NCBI RefSeq assembly: GCF_945915845.1
Contig: NZ_CAMEFX010000012.1
Location: 1 to 49,613 of the forward strand
DNA from: an uncultured Actinobacillus sp.
Lineage (GTDB): Bacteria; Pseudomonadota; Gammaproteobacteria; Enterobacterales; Pasteurellaceae
Direction: 5' to 3'
Length of the DNA stretch: 49,613 nt
Position 1 is the first letter of the stretch, and each line of letters opens with the position of its first letter. Shown piece after piece: positions 25,548 to 35,738 of this stretch. The position numbers and the translations under genes are program-made. The notes beneath the pieces are model-generated. The model was not told the DNA's origin and ran no database searches. It saw only the letters and a list, made by a program, of their open reading frames with translations.

Positions 25548-27551
25548 TTAATAAAATAACGCTCCTTGGTGCAAAATACAGAAATTCAGGTTTTCTGTAT
25601 TTAACTGGGCATCTTGTAAAGAAATCTCAGCAGCACTGTAAGCAAGTTTCCAATTGCCTTGCGGCAAAGTAAAATATTGTGATGCAGCTTTGGCATTCAG
25701 CACCAACAGCCAATTTTTATCCAGTACAATCTGCATCGCTTTCACATCATGATTGTGCCAATCATCTAAGGACATCATGTTTCCTTGTGGGTTAAGCCAT
25801 TGCACATTCTCGTTGTCCCACCAACGATCTGAACCTAAACTTGGAATCTGTTTGCGTAATCCAATAACGGTTTTCACCGCCTTAAATAAATGTTTATCGA
25901 AATCTGCCCATTTCAGCCAAGTGATTTCGTTATTTTGGCAATAGGCATTATTATTGCCAAATTGACTGTTACCAAATTCATCGCCGGCCAATAACATGGG
26001 CGTACCGTTAGATAACAGCAAGGAAAAAATCAAACCGCAGCGACTGAAAAAGCGTTGTTGTTCTACTTCGGGTATCATCGGTTCAATCCCTTCGATACCG
26101 TGGTTATAGCTGTAATTTTCATTGCGCCCATCGCGATTTTCTTCGCCATTGGCTTCATTGTGTTTTTGGTTGTAACTCACCAAATCCCTTAAGGTAAAAC
26201 CATCATGTGCGGTAATAAAATTCACCGAACGGTGGGGCAATTTATTGTCATTATTGCCGTCACGGAAAATATCATCAGAACCGGCAAAACGCTGGGCAAA
26301 AGCACCGCACTTTCCGTCTTTCCACAGCCAAAAACGGCACATATCATCGCGGAAACGATCATTCCATTCCGCAAAATCCGTAGGGAAATTTCCCACTTGA
26401 TAACCAAAATCACCAATATCCCAAGGTTCTGCAATCATTTTGCACCGTTGCAAAGACGGCACGCGGCGAATGTCTTCAAACAATAACGCTTGTGGGTTAT
26501 AAGCAGGCGTTTCACGTCCTAACGCCGTAGCTAAATCAAAACGGAAGCCATCCACATGACATTCTTCTACCCAATAACGCAAGCAATCCACCACCCAACG
26601 GCGCGTTACATCATTGGCTAAATTCAAGGTGTTTCCACAACCTGTATAATTCACATACTCGCCATTGTCCCATTGCCAATAATAAGTCCGATCATCAATT
26701 CCTCGTTGGCTAAAAGTTGGGAAGGTTTTTTCCGATTCTGCCGAATGGTTAAACACCACGTCTAAAATCACTTCGATACCCGCTTGGTGCAAGGCTTTAA
26801 CCATTGCCTTAAACTCACGCAAAGGCGCGCCACCTTCAGGGTTAGTGGCGTAACGTGGCTCAACGGCAAACATTGCTAACGGGTTGTAGCCCCAATAATT
26901 TTGCAAGCCTTTTTGTTGTAAGTGCGGTTCGTCTAAAAAATAATTAACCGGCAACAACTCTACCGCTGTCACCCCCAATTCGCGCAAATACGCCAAACTT
27001 TCAGGGTGCGCCAACGCGGCGTAAGTGCCACGGATGGATTCAGGCAAGCGTTCATTTAATTGACTGAAACCTTTCACGTGTAATTCATAAAGAATAGTCT
27101 CCGCCCAAGGCGTTTGTAACGGCTCATCATCTTGCCAGTCAAAGGCGTCATCAATAATCACCGCTTTCGGCGCAAAAGCGGCGTTATCTTGTTCATTGTG
27201 TGGCAGAAAAATAGCCCATTTTTCCACCGCACTTAAATCAGGTTTGCCCACCACCGCTTTTGCATAAGGATCTAACATCAGCTTTTGTGGGTTGAGCAAA
27301 CTGTCATCGGATTTAGGATAAAGGCGAAAACCATATTGCATACCGACTTGCGCTTTTGTGGTCTGTACTGACCAAATATGATCTTGCGCACTCATCGAAA
27401 TACGTTGCTCGTTTTGCCCCTGTTCATCAAACAAACACAACTCCACCGTAGCCGCTTGCGAAGAATACAACGCAAACTGAAAGCCCTGTTTTCCTGAAAT
27501 ACGACAAGGCGTGCAGCCTAAAGAAAGTGGGATGGGTTGTTTTGTGATCAT
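25548..27551 (-). CDS. glgX: Glycogen debranching enzyme
   Basis: GH13 isoamylase-type enzyme that cleaves short alpha-1,6 branches left after phosphorylase action, 667 residues. An N-terminal CBM48 domain (CRISGKQGFQFALYSS, about 16-100) precedes the catalytic barrel with YELHVKGFSQ, LDVVFNHSAE, VDGFRFDLATALGRE (nucleophile Asp), IAEPWDIGDFGYQVG (acid Glu) and FITAHDGFTLRDLV. glgC follows after 17 bp; a 183-bp gap with an inverted repeat separates it from glgB. Confidence 0.97.
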   Translation of the reverse strand: MITKQPIPLSLGCTPCRISGKQGFQFALYSSQAATVELCLFDEQGQNEQRISMSAQDHIWSVQTTKAQVGMQYGFRLYPKSDDSLLNPQKLMLDPYAKAVVGKPDLSAVEKWAIFLPHNEQDNAAFAPKAVIIDDAFDWQDDEPLQTPWAETILYELHVKGFSQLNERLPESIRGTYAALAHPESLAYLRELGVTAVELLPVNYFLDEPHLQQKGLQNYWGYNPLAMFAVEPRYATNPEGGAPLREFKAMVKALHQAGIEVILDVVFNHSAESEKTFPTFSQRGIDDRTYYWQWDNGEYVNYTGCGNTLNLANDVTRRWVVDCLRYWVEECHVDGFRFDLATALGRETPAYNPQALLFEDIRRVPSLQRCKMIAEPWDIGDFGYQVGNFPTDFAEWNDRFRDDMCRFWLWKDGKCGAFAQRFAGSDDIFRDGNNDNKLPHRSVNFITAHDGFTLRDLVSYNQKHNEANGEENRDGRNENYSYNHGIEGIEPMIPEVEQQRFFSRCGLIFSLLLSNGTPMLLAGDEFGNSQFGNNNAYCQNNEITWLKWADFDKHLFKAVKTVIGLRKQIPSLGSDRWWDNENVQWLNPQGNMMSLDDWHNHDVKAMQIVLDKNWLLVLNAKAASQYFTLPQGNWKLAYSAAEISLQDAQLNTENLNFCILHQGALFY

Positions 27552-27613
27552 GGTTTTCCTTTTGTTTTTGAGATGACAATGCTATGTGATTATTTCGTCA
27601 TTGTTTGTGATGT

Positions 27614-27715
27614 GCTGAAATACCGTTTGGTGAGCTTGTCGAACCATTAGGTATTTCAGCTGTTGCACAAGACTTACGTTTCGAGACATTCACCAAACGA
27701 TATTTCAACTTGTGC
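27614..27715. repeat. Inverted repeat between glgB and glgX
   Basis: GCTGAAATACC and GGTATTTCAGC (27614-27624 and 27650-27660) form a stem around TTTGGTGAGCTTGTCGAA. A second, partly diverged inverted copy of the left arm (TTCGAGACATTCACCAAACG, then ATATTTCA) follows at 27680-27707, and GCACAAG/CTTGTGC arms lie at 27665 and 27709. This is a small dispersed palindromic element. Confidence 0.6.
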
Positions 27716-27734
27716 AGTCACCTATCACGACATT

Positions 27735-30188
27735 TTACGCTTTTTCTTTCACCACTTTCTCCGCACTTTTAGCGGTACGTTTGGTGGTGGTTTTCGCTGT
27801 CGCTTTCGTTGCTTTTTTAGTTGCTACTTTCGCCACAGTTTCTACGGTTTCAGCAACAATCTCAGCCTTTTTCGCTTTAGTTGTTGCTTTAGCTATCGTT
27901 TTAGCAGTTGTTTTCACCGCAGTTTTAGCCGCTGATTTGGTAGCCTCTTTTTCCGCTGTTTTTTCGGTTGTCGCTGCTTTACGCGCTCTTGGTTTTTTTG
28001 CTTCTTTGACACGGAAGAAAAGCGTTGCCAATGGTGGAATGACAATACTAATAGATTGCGCTTTGCCGTGACTTTCTACCGCTTCGCTGACAACAACGGC
28101 TTTATTACCAAGATCTGAGCCTTGATAAAGTGCGGTGTCGGAATTGAGAATTTCGGTATATTCGCCCGCTACATTCACACCAATACGATAGTCATAATGG
28201 GGAACCGGGGTAAAGTTGCTTACTACAACAATGCGCTCACCTTTACGGCTACGGCGTTCAAAGACAAATACCGAGTTTTGATAATCGTCCACCACTAACC
28301 ATTCAAAGCCTTGTGGATCATTATCTAATTCAAATAATGGGGCATTTTCGCGATAAGTGCGGTTCAAATCTTTCACAAAATTCTGCACGCCTTTATGCCA
28401 ACCACCGCCAATGCCTTCATCCAATAAGAACCAGTCTAGGCTTTCTTGGTAATTCCATTCGCGACCTTGGGCAAATTCGTTCCCCATAAATAGCAATTTC
28501 TTACCCGGGTGTCCCCACATATAGCCGTAATAAGCACGCAAGTTAGCGAATTTTTGCCATGTGTCGCCCGGCATTTTGTCTAACAACGAACATTTACCAT
28601 GTACCACTTCATCATGAGAAAGTGGCAAGACGAAATTTTCGCTATATTGGTACATCATGCCAAAAGTCATTTGGTTGTGATGATATTGGCGATAAATAGG
28701 ATCTTTTTTCATATAAGACAGGGTGTCATTCATCCAGCCCATATTCCATTTGAAATTAAAGCCCAATCCGTTGTTGTTTAAATCATGGGTTACGCCGGCA
28801 AAAGAGGTGGATTCTTCCGCAATAGAAATCGCCCCTGGGATTTCCTGTTGGATAATGTGGTTCGTTTGTTTAAGGAAATCGATGGCTTCTAAATTTTCAC
28901 GTCCGCCGTATTGATTTGGAATCCATTGACCGTCTGCGCGGCTGTAATCACGATAAATCATTGATGCCACCGCATCCACACGAATACCGTCCACACCAAA
29001 ATGCTCTAACCAGTAAAGCGCGTTGCTTGCCAAGAAGTTTTTCACTTCGTGACGTCCATAGTTATAAATCAAGGTATTCCAGTCTTGATGATAGCCTTCG
29101 CGCGGATCCGCGTGTTCATACAACGCTGTGCCGTCAAAGGCGACTAAACCGTGGGTATCGCTTGGGAAATGACCGGGAACCCAGTCTAAAATCACGTTAA
29201 TGCCTTCCGCATGAGCGCGTTCCACTAAGCGTTTAAAGGCTTCCGGTGAACCAAAACGACTGGTTGGGGAATACAAGCCAATAGGTTGATAACCCCAAGA
29301 GCCATCAAATGGGAATTCGGAAAGCGGTAAAAATTCAATATGAGTAAAGCCCATTTCTTTCACGTAAGGAATCAACTCATCGGCAATTTCGTCATAATTT
29401 AACCAGAAATTATTGGCTAAGTTACGGCGCCACGATCCCAAATGCACTTCATAAATAGAAATCGGTTGATCACTGCGATTTGCCTTACGGCGTTGTTCTG
29501 TCATTGGCACGGTCTCAGGCAAGGCACTCACTTGCGATGCCGTATCCGGGCGCAATTGAGAGCTAAACGCATAAGGGTCTGCTTTTAAACGCAGTTGACC
29601 ATAACAATCGATTAATTCAAATTTATATAATTGCCCAAGGGAAACTTTGGGCAAAAATAATTCCCATACGCCACTGCTCGCATGAAAACGCATTGGATGA
29701 CGGCGACCATCCCAATAGTTAAAGTCGCCCACAACAGAAACGCGTTTCGCATTCGGTGCCCAAAGACGGAAATTCACGCCCGATACACCGTCACACTCCA
29801 TAAAATGTGCGCCTAGCACTTCATAAGGACGTAAATGCGAACCTTCCGCTAACAACCAATTATCCAAGTCACTGATCATGGGGTGAAAACGGTAAGGATC
29901 TTCAATGATTTGCGATTCATTTCCCCAGAAAACTTGCAATTGGTAAGCAAAAAAACTGCGGATTTGTGGTACTACCGCGGCAAAAAAACCACGCTCATCA
30001 ATTTTTTCTAATTGACAGACCGCACTTTGTGTTTCTTTGTCTAATACCACAACCGTTGAAGCATCAGGAAGTAATGCTCGAATTTCAATGCCGTTTTCGG
30101 TTTCATGCATCCCGAGAACAGAAAAAGGATCTGCATGTTGACCATCAAAAAAGGCGTTGATAGTTCCTTGAGAAACGTATTTGCTCAT
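27735..30188 (-). CDS. glgB: 1,4-alpha-glucan branching enzyme with Lys/Ala/Thr-rich C-terminal tail
   Basis: Introduces alpha-1,6 branches in glycogen. 817 residues from the ATG at 30188, which has AAGGA upstream; a TTG six bases earlier is in frame but lies too near the ribosome-binding site. Domains: N-terminal CBM48 modules ([19 protein letters not shown], then [20 protein letters not shown]), the GH13 barrel with [28 protein letters not shown] (nucleophile Asp), SIAEESTSF (acid Glu) and [12 protein letters not shown], and a beta-sandwich ending near FFRVKEAKK. The last 90 residues (about 728-817) are an extra Lys/Ala/Thr tail ([19 protein letters not shown]) resembling histone H1-like or AlgP-like repeats. 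Ordinary GlgB is about 730 residues, so the tail is a lineage addition. Confidence 0.97.
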   Translation of the reverse strand: MSKYVSQGTINAFFDGQHADPFSVLGMHETENGIEIRALLPDASTVVVLDKETQSAVCQLEKIDERGFFAAVVPQIRSFFAYQLQVFWGNESQIIEDPYRFHPMISDLDNWLLAEGSHLRPYEVLGAHFMECDGVSGVNFRLWAPNAKRVSVVGDFNYWDGRRHPMRFHASSGVWELFLPKVSLGQLYKFELIDCYGQLRLKADPYAFSSQLRPDTASQVSALPETVPMTEQRRKANRSDQPISIYEVHLGSWRRNLANNFWLNYDEIADELIPYVKEMGFTHIEFLPLSEFPFDGSWGYQPIGLYSPTSRFGSPEAFKRLVERAHAEGINVILDWVPGHFPSDTHGLVAFDGTALYEHADPREGYHQDWNTLIYNYGRHEVKNFLASNALYWLEHFGVDGIRVDAVASMIYRDYSRADGQWIPNQYGGRENLEAIDFLKQTNHIIQQEIPGAISIAEESTSFAGVTHDLNNNGLGFNFKWNMGWMNDTLSYMKKDPIYRQYHHNQMTFGMMYQYSENFVLPLSHDEVVHGKCSLLDKMPGDTWQKFANLRAYYGYMWGHPGKKLLFMGNEFAQGREWNYQESLDWFLLDEGIGGGWHKGVQNFVKDLNRTYRENAPLFELDNDPQGFEWLVVDDYQNSVFVFERRSRKGERIVVVSNFTPVPHYDYRIGVNVAGEYTEILNSDTALYQGSDLGNKAVVVSEAVESHGKAQSISIVIPPLATLFFRVKEAKKPRARKAATTEKTAEKEATKSAAKTAVKTTAKTIAKATTKAKKAEIVAETVETVAKVATKKATKATAKTTTKRTAKSAEKVVKEKA

Positions 30189-30200
30189 AATCAATCCTTA

Positions 30201-32303
30201 TTATTTTCTTGCATGGTTAATGTGGTTCAAGAATGCTTGAATATGATCATTTTTGAACATTTCATCTAAATCCCAGGCTAATTTATGTTGCCAATTTGGG
30301 TATTCCTGCGAAGTGCCCGGTAAGTTGAAAGACACTTCTTGGCTTAATAAATTTTCTAACTGAACACCAATTAAACTGCTGTTGCTGTTTGCCAAATATT
30401 GATGTAATACCCAGTTTAGATGCCCATGCATCGCCATAGAAAGGGCATCACCCCAATAATCCGGTGGCAAATAATGATCGCGGTGCAAGGTATTTAATAA
30501 TGCCTGTTTATCAATCACGCGTTGATCATATTTTGCTTTCAACGCATCACCTTGTAATACGCCTAAAGCACCAAATAGTTCTAAGTCACGACAATGCCAG
30601 AAACTTTGTAGGGACGGCACATCATGCGTTCCAATGGTGGCAAAGGCTTTGCGCGGGAAGTCTTTACCTTGTGGGAATTGATGATGTTTTTGTTCAAAAT
30701 ACAACACAAAGTAAGAGAAAACAGAAAACTCGTCTAATTTCCACCGCACTTCATCCGGCACCGTGCCCAAATCTTCGCCGACCACTAAGCATTGATTGCG
30801 TTGACTTTCAATGGCAAGAATACTCATTAATGCGTCAAATGGGTAATGCACATAAACACCATCAGCGGCGGTTTTGCCTTCTGGAATTAACCATAAACGG
30901 AATAATCCCATGATGTGGTCAATGCGTAATACGCCGAAAAATTGCATATTAGCGCGAAGTAAATCAATAAATGGTTGGAAGCCGCGCGCTTTTAAGACAG
31001 ACGGATTGTAAGGCGGAATATTCCAGTTTTGTCCGACAGGGCCTAATGGATCAGGTGGCGCGCCCACTGAAGCTTTGAGACAGAATAATTCTGGATCTGT
31101 CCAAACATCGGCACTACCACGTGAGCTACTTACCGCTAAATCACCGTAAATCCCTAATTTCATCCCCGAATCGCGGCATAATTGTTGCAATTCGGCTAAT
31201 TGCGTTTGTGCAACCCATTGCAACCAAGCATAGAAACTAATTTTGCTTTGGTATTTTTTGATCATGGCTTGGCGCGTTTTAGCCGTCATGCTTTGCCACT
31301 CTTCACACCAACCTAACCAACCCACTTTATTTTCATCAGGCGATTGTGTGTGTGCTTCTTGATCCAATACGCAGAATAAGCCCAATTGTTGTAAGGCTTC
31401 ACCTTCTTTCTTCACAAAATCCGCAAATTCCTTACGGCGTTCTACAATTTGTGCTGACTTCGCACGTTGGAAATAAGCGAAAAGTTGTTCAAGTGCGGTG
31501 TTTTTGAGACGATTTACCGCAGGATAATCCACAAGATCGCCGGCACGTAAATGCGCAACTTCTTTTTGAATCTCATCTTGGTTAAACCAATTTTGAACAC
31601 TTTTACAAAGGCTAAATTCAGGTAATTGCTCTACCGCAATATATAAGTAATTGAGCCAACGGCGAGAGGCTGAACTGTATGGGCTGGCATATTGTGGCGC
31701 GGTTCCGTAATGTAAATGTAACGGGTTAACGCCCACAAAATCCGCACCATAACGCACACCTTGTTCAATTAAGGTTCTTAAATCGGCAAAATCCCCCATA
31801 CCCCAGTTTTTCTGAGAACGGACAGAATAAAGTTGTACATTTAATCCCCAAGCTTTTTTCTCATTGAATAATGGTGGCTGATAGGCGGTTTGTGGACGAA
31901 CCAACAAACGAACGCGATAAGCTAAATTAGCAGATGAAAAATGCAAGGTGTAATAGCCGAAAGGCAAAGAAGGAAAAGAAAAAGGTTTATCAAAAGAAAC
32001 TGTTTGCTCAGACAAGGACTGTCCGTTTTCATCGAAAAGTTGCGCTGAAAAGACCGCGCTTTGTGTCTCATTTGACACGGAATGAAGCGAATTTGGGAAA
32101 TAAGAAATCGGTTCGCTTTCTTTGATCACTATCACGTCATCAAATATGCCATCTTTATTCTCTAAGCTTGGCGGCTGTAATAGCCCAGTAAAATAGGCTA
32201 AGCTTTCATCGCTTGCATAAATAAGATGACCATCAATATCATAATGGGAGGGCGCAATGCCTACGCGTTGGGCGGCTTGCTCTAAGACTTCTCTACTGCT
32301 CAT
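30201..32303 (-). CDS. malQ: 4-alpha-glucanotransferase (amylomaltase)
   Basis: Disproportionating enzyme that transfers maltodextrin segments between glucans, 700 residues of GH77. An N-terminal beta domain (about 60-145) is followed by the barrel: WGLNVQLYSVRSQKNWGMGD, YASPYSSASRRWLNYLYIAV, GIYGDLAVSSSRGSADVW, VLRIDHIMGLFRLWLIP (nucleophile Asp), VVGEDLGTVPDEV (acid Glu) and TIGTHDVPSLQSFW. It is the first gene of the glycogen operon, 12 bp ahead of glgB, so the promoter should lie in 32304-32594. Confidence 0.97.
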   Translation of the reverse strand: MSSREVLEQAAQRVGIAPSHYDIDGHLIYASDESLAYFTGLLQPPSLENKDGIFDDVIVIKESEPISYFPNSLHSVSNETQSAVFSAQLFDENGQSLSEQTVSFDKPFSFPSLPFGYYTLHFSSANLAYRVRLLVRPQTAYQPPLFNEKKAWGLNVQLYSVRSQKNWGMGDFADLRTLIEQGVRYGADFVGVNPLHLHYGTAPQYASPYSSASRRWLNYLYIAVEQLPEFSLCKSVQNWFNQDEIQKEVAHLRAGDLVDYPAVNRLKNTALEQLFAYFQRAKSAQIVERRKEFADFVKKEGEALQQLGLFCVLDQEAHTQSPDENKVGWLGWCEEWQSMTAKTRQAMIKKYQSKISFYAWLQWVAQTQLAELQQLCRDSGMKLGIYGDLAVSSSRGSADVWTDPELFCLKASVGAPPDPLGPVGQNWNIPPYNPSVLKARGFQPFIDLLRANMQFFGVLRIDHIMGLFRLWLIPEGKTAADGVYVHYPFDALMSILAIESQRNQCLVVGEDLGTVPDEVRWKLDEFSVFSYFVLYFEQKHHQFPQGKDFPRKAFATIGTHDVPSLQSFWHCRDLELFGALGVLQGDALKAKYDQRVIDKQALLNTLHRDHYLPPDYWGDALSMAMHGHLNWVLHQYLANSNSSLIGVQLENLLSQEVSFNLPGTSQEYPNWQHKLAWDLDEMFKNDHIQAFLNHINHARK

Positions 32304-32367
32304 TGTACATCCTAAACAACTAAATTAAACAAAATCCATGTCATATTTTATAAATGACCTAATTGGA

Positions 32368-32398
32368 GAAAAAAGTGCAACATCCTACTGCACTTTTT
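32368..32398. repeat. Hairpin resembling a decayed uptake-signal pair
   Basis: AAAAAGTGCA and TGCACTTTTT arms in the divergent spacer between malQ and the kinase gene. The AAGTGC half of the uptake core is kept but the GGT is not. Lying upstream of both genes, it cannot be their normal terminator. Confidence 0.55.
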
Positions 32399-32594
32399 GC
32401 ATGGTTCAAACAACAAACCATTGATAGTTGAAATTGATTCTAGCATAGTTTTTTATATTTTCTAGCAGTTCTTGCGCCTAAACACCTTGTATTCCTATTT
32501 TTTCATTAAAAGTTTGAACTACGTCACAGATTATTGAAAAATTTTCTTTTATTATGGAAAAAAATTTCATTGCATGTAATTTCAGGAGGCGATT

Positions 32595-33464
32595 ATGTGG
32601 AAATCAGTTTCTCAAGTATTGGCTGATCAATTCGGCGCTTATTACAACATTAAATCCAAAGAAAAAGTGCATACCGGTGAAATGCATGAAGCTTGGGTGA
32701 TTGATGATGGTGTGCAACCTGTCTTTGCGAAAACCAATGAAAAATCTTATCGCTCGATGTTTCGTGCAGAAGCGGATCAATTGGCGTTAATTGCCAAAAC
32801 CAATACGCTCTTTGTGCCTAGAGTGTACGGTGTAGGTTGCTCTTCTAGCCATAGTTTTTTATTGTTGGAATATCTTGCACTTCAAAAACCAACAAATGAA
32901 GAATTTTCAGCATTTGGAATAAAACTGGCACAATTACATCAAATTCAAGGACCTGAACGTTATGGTTTGGACATTGATACTTGGTTGGGCCCTGTTTATC
33001 AACCGAATGAATGGCGTGATAATTGGGCAAAATTCTTTTCCGATCAGCGCATCGGTTGGCAATTAGAAATTTGCAAAGAGAAAGGCATTGATTTTGGTAA
33101 CATCAAAACTATTGTAGAAAAATGTGCAGGGCGATTGCTCAAACACAAACCGCAACCTTCCCTATTGCATGGTAATCTTTGGATTGAAAATTGCGGTTCC
33201 GTCAATGGTAAAATCGCAACCTATGATCCGGCTGTTTATTGGGGAGACAGAGAATGCGATCTGGCTTTCACTGAGTTATTTGAACCATTCCCAATGGAAT
33301 TCTATGAAAGTTATTGCCGCACTTTTCCATTAGACAAGGGTTATATTCAACGTAAACCCATTTATCAGCTCTATTATTTATTAAATTTTAGTCATCGATT
33401 TAAAGAGCATTATGTTGCATTAACACGTAAATTAATCCAATTGATTTTAAATGATGAAATTTAA
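32595..33464 (+). CDS. Fructosamine-kinase-family protein with altered catalytic residue
   Basis: 289-residue member of the fructosamine/ketosamine-3-kinase family (E. coli YniA type), which phosphorylates sugar adducts on proteins so that they fall off. The N-terminal lobe contains VFAKTNEKSYRSMFRAEADQ with the ATP-binding Lys, and FLLLEYL. The C-terminal lobe has PSLLHGNLWIENC (188-200) and YDPAVYWGDRECDLAF (210-225). In relatives the first motif reads LLHGDLW, its Asp being the catalytic base; here the codon AAT at 33174-33176 gives Asn194. The metal-binding DPA Asp is kept. Activity may be reduced or changed. GGAGG lies before the ATG. Confidence 0.9.
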   Translation: MWKSVSQVLADQFGAYYNIKSKEKVHTGEMHEAWVIDDGVQPVFAKTNEKSYRSMFRAEADQLALIAKTNTLFVPRVYGVGCSSSHSFLLLEYLALQKPTNEEFSAFGIKLAQLHQIQGPERYGLDIDTWLGPVYQPNEWRDNWAKFFSDQRIGWQLEICKEKGIDFGNIKTIVEKCAGRLLKHKPQPSLLHGNLWIENCGSVNGKIATYDPAVYWGDRECDLAFTELFEPFPMEFYESYCRTFPLDKGYIQRKPIYQLYYLLNFSHRFKEHYVALTRKLIQLILNDEI

Positions 33465-33502
33465 ACTTGTATTTTTGATACAATGTTACTAGTAGATAAA
33501 AG

Positions 33503-33527
33503 AAAAGGGCTTCAATGAAGCCCTTTT
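33503..33527. terminator. Bidirectional terminator between kinase and lipoprotein genes
   Basis: AAAAGGGCTTC/GAAGCCCTTTT, a perfect 11-bp stem with a short loop between convergent genes; A and T runs are at the ends of the stem on either strand. Confidence 0.85.
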
Positions 33528-33544
33528 GACTGAGATAAACTCAA

Positions 33545-34393
33545 TTATTTTCGGTAAAGTGGTGTTGGACCTGTTGGGCCGCCTACTTTAACTTCTTTTT
33601 CATCGCGCACTAATGAGCCTGATGCATTGATTTCTACACGACGGTTCGGACGTAAACAGTCTTTTAGCTCTTGACCATGCGGAATACCGTCACAAGCTTT
33701 AACTTGTTGTGCTTTACCATAACCTACGGCGATAATCTCAGCAGTTAAACCTTGCTCAATAAAACGTGCTTTTACTGTATCCGCACGACGTTGTGATAAT
33801 TTTAAGTTGTATTCTTCTGAACCTAAACGGTCTGTGAAACCTGACACTTTAACAGATTTAGAGTTCACGCGTTTTAATTCTGCTGCAATATTATCAACAA
33901 CTTGTTGGCCTTTCGGCGTTAATGTTGATTTATCAAAATCAAATAAGAAGTCACCACTCAAGCTATAAGCTGCATTACCATTACAACCATTTGGATACCA
34001 AAAGAAGCTTTGTGCTTGCATTTTTTTGTCAAACAATACTTTGTATTGACAGATTTTATGTTCGCCATTTTCGCGGTAGTTGAAAGTATAGTCCCACTCA
34101 CGAACGAAGTATAAACCTTCTGCTGCTTGTGGATCGCCGATTAAATGACGAATTTGGTCTTTCGCCATACCGCGTTCGATCATACGAACGTTATCCCAGT
34201 TTGGCCATGTACCGTATTGTGTACCATCATGGTTATGGGTATTGCTTTTAATTTCCGGCCATACTAAATTTTTAACCGCTTCTTCAGGTGTTGCTCCTGC
34301 AGGTGTACCTTCATCTGTGACATTGCTAATGTTACCACAAGCTGCTAATGTAAATGCCGCTGCTGCAGTAAAGGCTAAATGTGATAATTTCAT
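33545..34393 (-). CDS. OmpA-family lipoprotein with BamE-like domain
   Basis: 282-residue outer-membrane-type lipoprotein. The signal peptide MKLSHLAFTAAAAFTLAAC ends in a lipobox LAAC with Cys19. Residues about 65-140 look like a SmpA/BamE-type domain (MIERGMAKDQIRHLIGDPQA, then FVREWDYTFNY). Residues about 148-260 are an OmpA C-terminal peptidoglycan-binding domain: FDFDKSTLTPKGQQVVDNIA, VSGFTDRLGSEEYNLKLSQR, ADTVKARF, VGYGKAQ and RPNRRVEI. It should anchor the outer membrane to peptidoglycan. The combination differs from Pal (OmpA domain only) and from BamE (no OmpA domain). A promoter-containing 180-bp spacer separates it from sohB. Confidence 0.9.
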   Translation of the reverse strand: MKLSHLAFTAAAAFTLAACGNISNVTDEGTPAGATPEEAVKNLVWPEIKSNTHNHDGTQYGTWPNWDNVRMIERGMAKDQIRHLIGDPQAAEGLYFVREWDYTFNYRENGEHKICQYKVLFDKKMQAQSFFWYPNGCNGNAAYSLSGDFLFDFDKSTLTPKGQQVVDNIAAELKRVNSKSVKVSGFTDRLGSEEYNLKLSQRRADTVKARFIEQGLTAEIIAVGYGKAQQVKACDGIPHGQELKDCLRPNRRVEINASGSLVRDEKEVKVGGPTGPTPLYRK

Positions 34394-34574
34394 TGTTGTT
34401 CCCTATTAGAATTATTTAATTTAATCACTAGATAAAATCTAGTCCCTTAAATACTGAAACTCAGATTTCATTCAGCACGCTATATTAATACCAACGAACC
34501 AAAAAGTAAATGAAAAAGCACGTATTCTAAGCTAGATTTTTGTCAAGATTTTGTAAAGAGAATTCAAGTTTTCT

Positions 34575-35636
34575 TTACAAATAATTTTTCGAAACACCTT
34601 GCATCCATTTAAACAAAATATTATCCGCACTTTCTTCCGCTTGTTTTCCCAATTTTTGCATCAGTGATTTTTTTTGTTTGTAATGCACGCTTACCACTGA
34701 TTTAGTTTCCATGGCTTGTAAAATTAAATCATCGCTGGTATTAATTTCATCCACTAAATTCAATGCTAAAGCTTGTGTACCAAACCAATGCTCCCCCGTT
34801 GCAATACGATTCACATCTAAGTGCGGTCTATTTTCAGAAACAAATGCTTTAAATAATTGATGGGTTTCTTCTAATTCTTGCTGGAATTTTTGTTTCCCCT
34901 TTTCCGTGTTCTCGCCCAGCATCGTCACAGTACGTTTAAACTCGCCAGCTGTCATCACATCCACATCTACATCATGTTTTTTCAATAACCGATGAATATT
35001 CGGCACTTGTGCCACCACGCCCACTGAGCCAATGATCGCAAAAGGTGCAGAAACAATTTTATCTGCCACACAAGCCATCATATAGCCACCGCTTGCTGCG
35101 ACTTTATCTACCGCGACAGTAAGCTTAATCCCTTTTTGTTTTAAGCGAGCAAGTTGTGATGCAGCAAAACCATATCCATGTACAACACCGCCAGGGCTTT
35201 CTAAACGTAACAACACTTCATCTTGCTCAGGCTTTGCCACAGCCAAGATAGCCGTAATCTCCTCGCGCAAAGAGCCTGTTGCAGAGGCTTGAATATCGCC
35301 TTTAAAATCCAATACATACAAGGTTGGTTTTACTTCTTTGGTAAGCTCACCCTCTTTTTTACGGCGCGCCTTTTCTTCTTTCGCCTTAGCTTTTTCCGCT
35401 TTTTTAGCTTGCTTTTCCTGCTCTTTTAACTCATCTTCCGTTAAATGAAAATCTTGTAACTTTTTACGATTTTCTTCAAATTCTTCTGACAAGTTCGTGA
35501 TTTCCAGTTCACCTTGTGGCCCATGCTTTTTCTGTTTTAAAGCAAAGATCACCACCACAATACCTGCAATCACGAATAAAATCGTGAGAATTTCTAAAAT
35601 AAAAATACCATATCCGACTAAAATTTCAGACCACAT
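34575..35636 (-). CDS. sohB: SohB family membrane serine peptidase
   Basis: Signal-peptide-peptidase-like S49 protease of the inner membrane, 353 residues. One N-terminal transmembrane segment (about 8-32) is followed by a Lys/Glu-rich charged linker (KKAEKAKAKEEKARRKKEG, about 76-95) and the protease domain with LRLESPGGVVHGYG, the catalytic-serine block DKVAASGGYMMACVADKIV and APFAIIGSVGVVAQ. The conserved Lys lies in EFKRTVTMLGENTEKGKQKF. The name comes from multicopy suppression of htrA mutants in E. coli. It is divergent from trpE. Confidence 0.95.
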   Translation of the reverse strand: MWSEILVGYGIFILEILTILFVIAGIVVVIFALKQKKHGPQGELEITNLSEEFEENRKKLQDFHLTEDELKEQEKQAKKAEKAKAKEEKARRKKEGELTKEVKPTLYVLDFKGDIQASATGSLREEITAILAVAKPEQDEVLLRLESPGGVVHGYGFAASQLARLKQKGIKLTVAVDKVAASGGYMMACVADKIVSAPFAIIGSVGVVAQVPNIHRLLKKHDVDVDVMTAGEFKRTVTMLGENTEKGKQKFQQELEETHQLFKAFVSENRPHLDVNRIATGEHWFGTQALALNLVDEINTSDDLILQAMETKSVVSVHYKQKKSLMQKLGKQAEESADNILFKWMQGVSKNYL

Positions 35637-35738
35637 AATTGTTCCTTGTTAACGATAAAACGAAAGCGAATAATACCGTTTTTATGCTATCGACGCATTA
35701 AATAAATCCAAAGTGAGAAATTTATTTTGTATTTCCAC

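Noticed and set aside
27712-28071. Plus-strand open frame opposite the glgB tail encoding a hydrophobic protein
   Set aside because: It is the complement of Lys/Ala/Thr-rich codons, which automatically gives Phe/Val/Ala-rich frames without stops.
30189-30194. TTG two codons upstream as glgB start
   Set aside because: The AAGGA site is correctly spaced for the ATG at 30188 and too close to the TTG.
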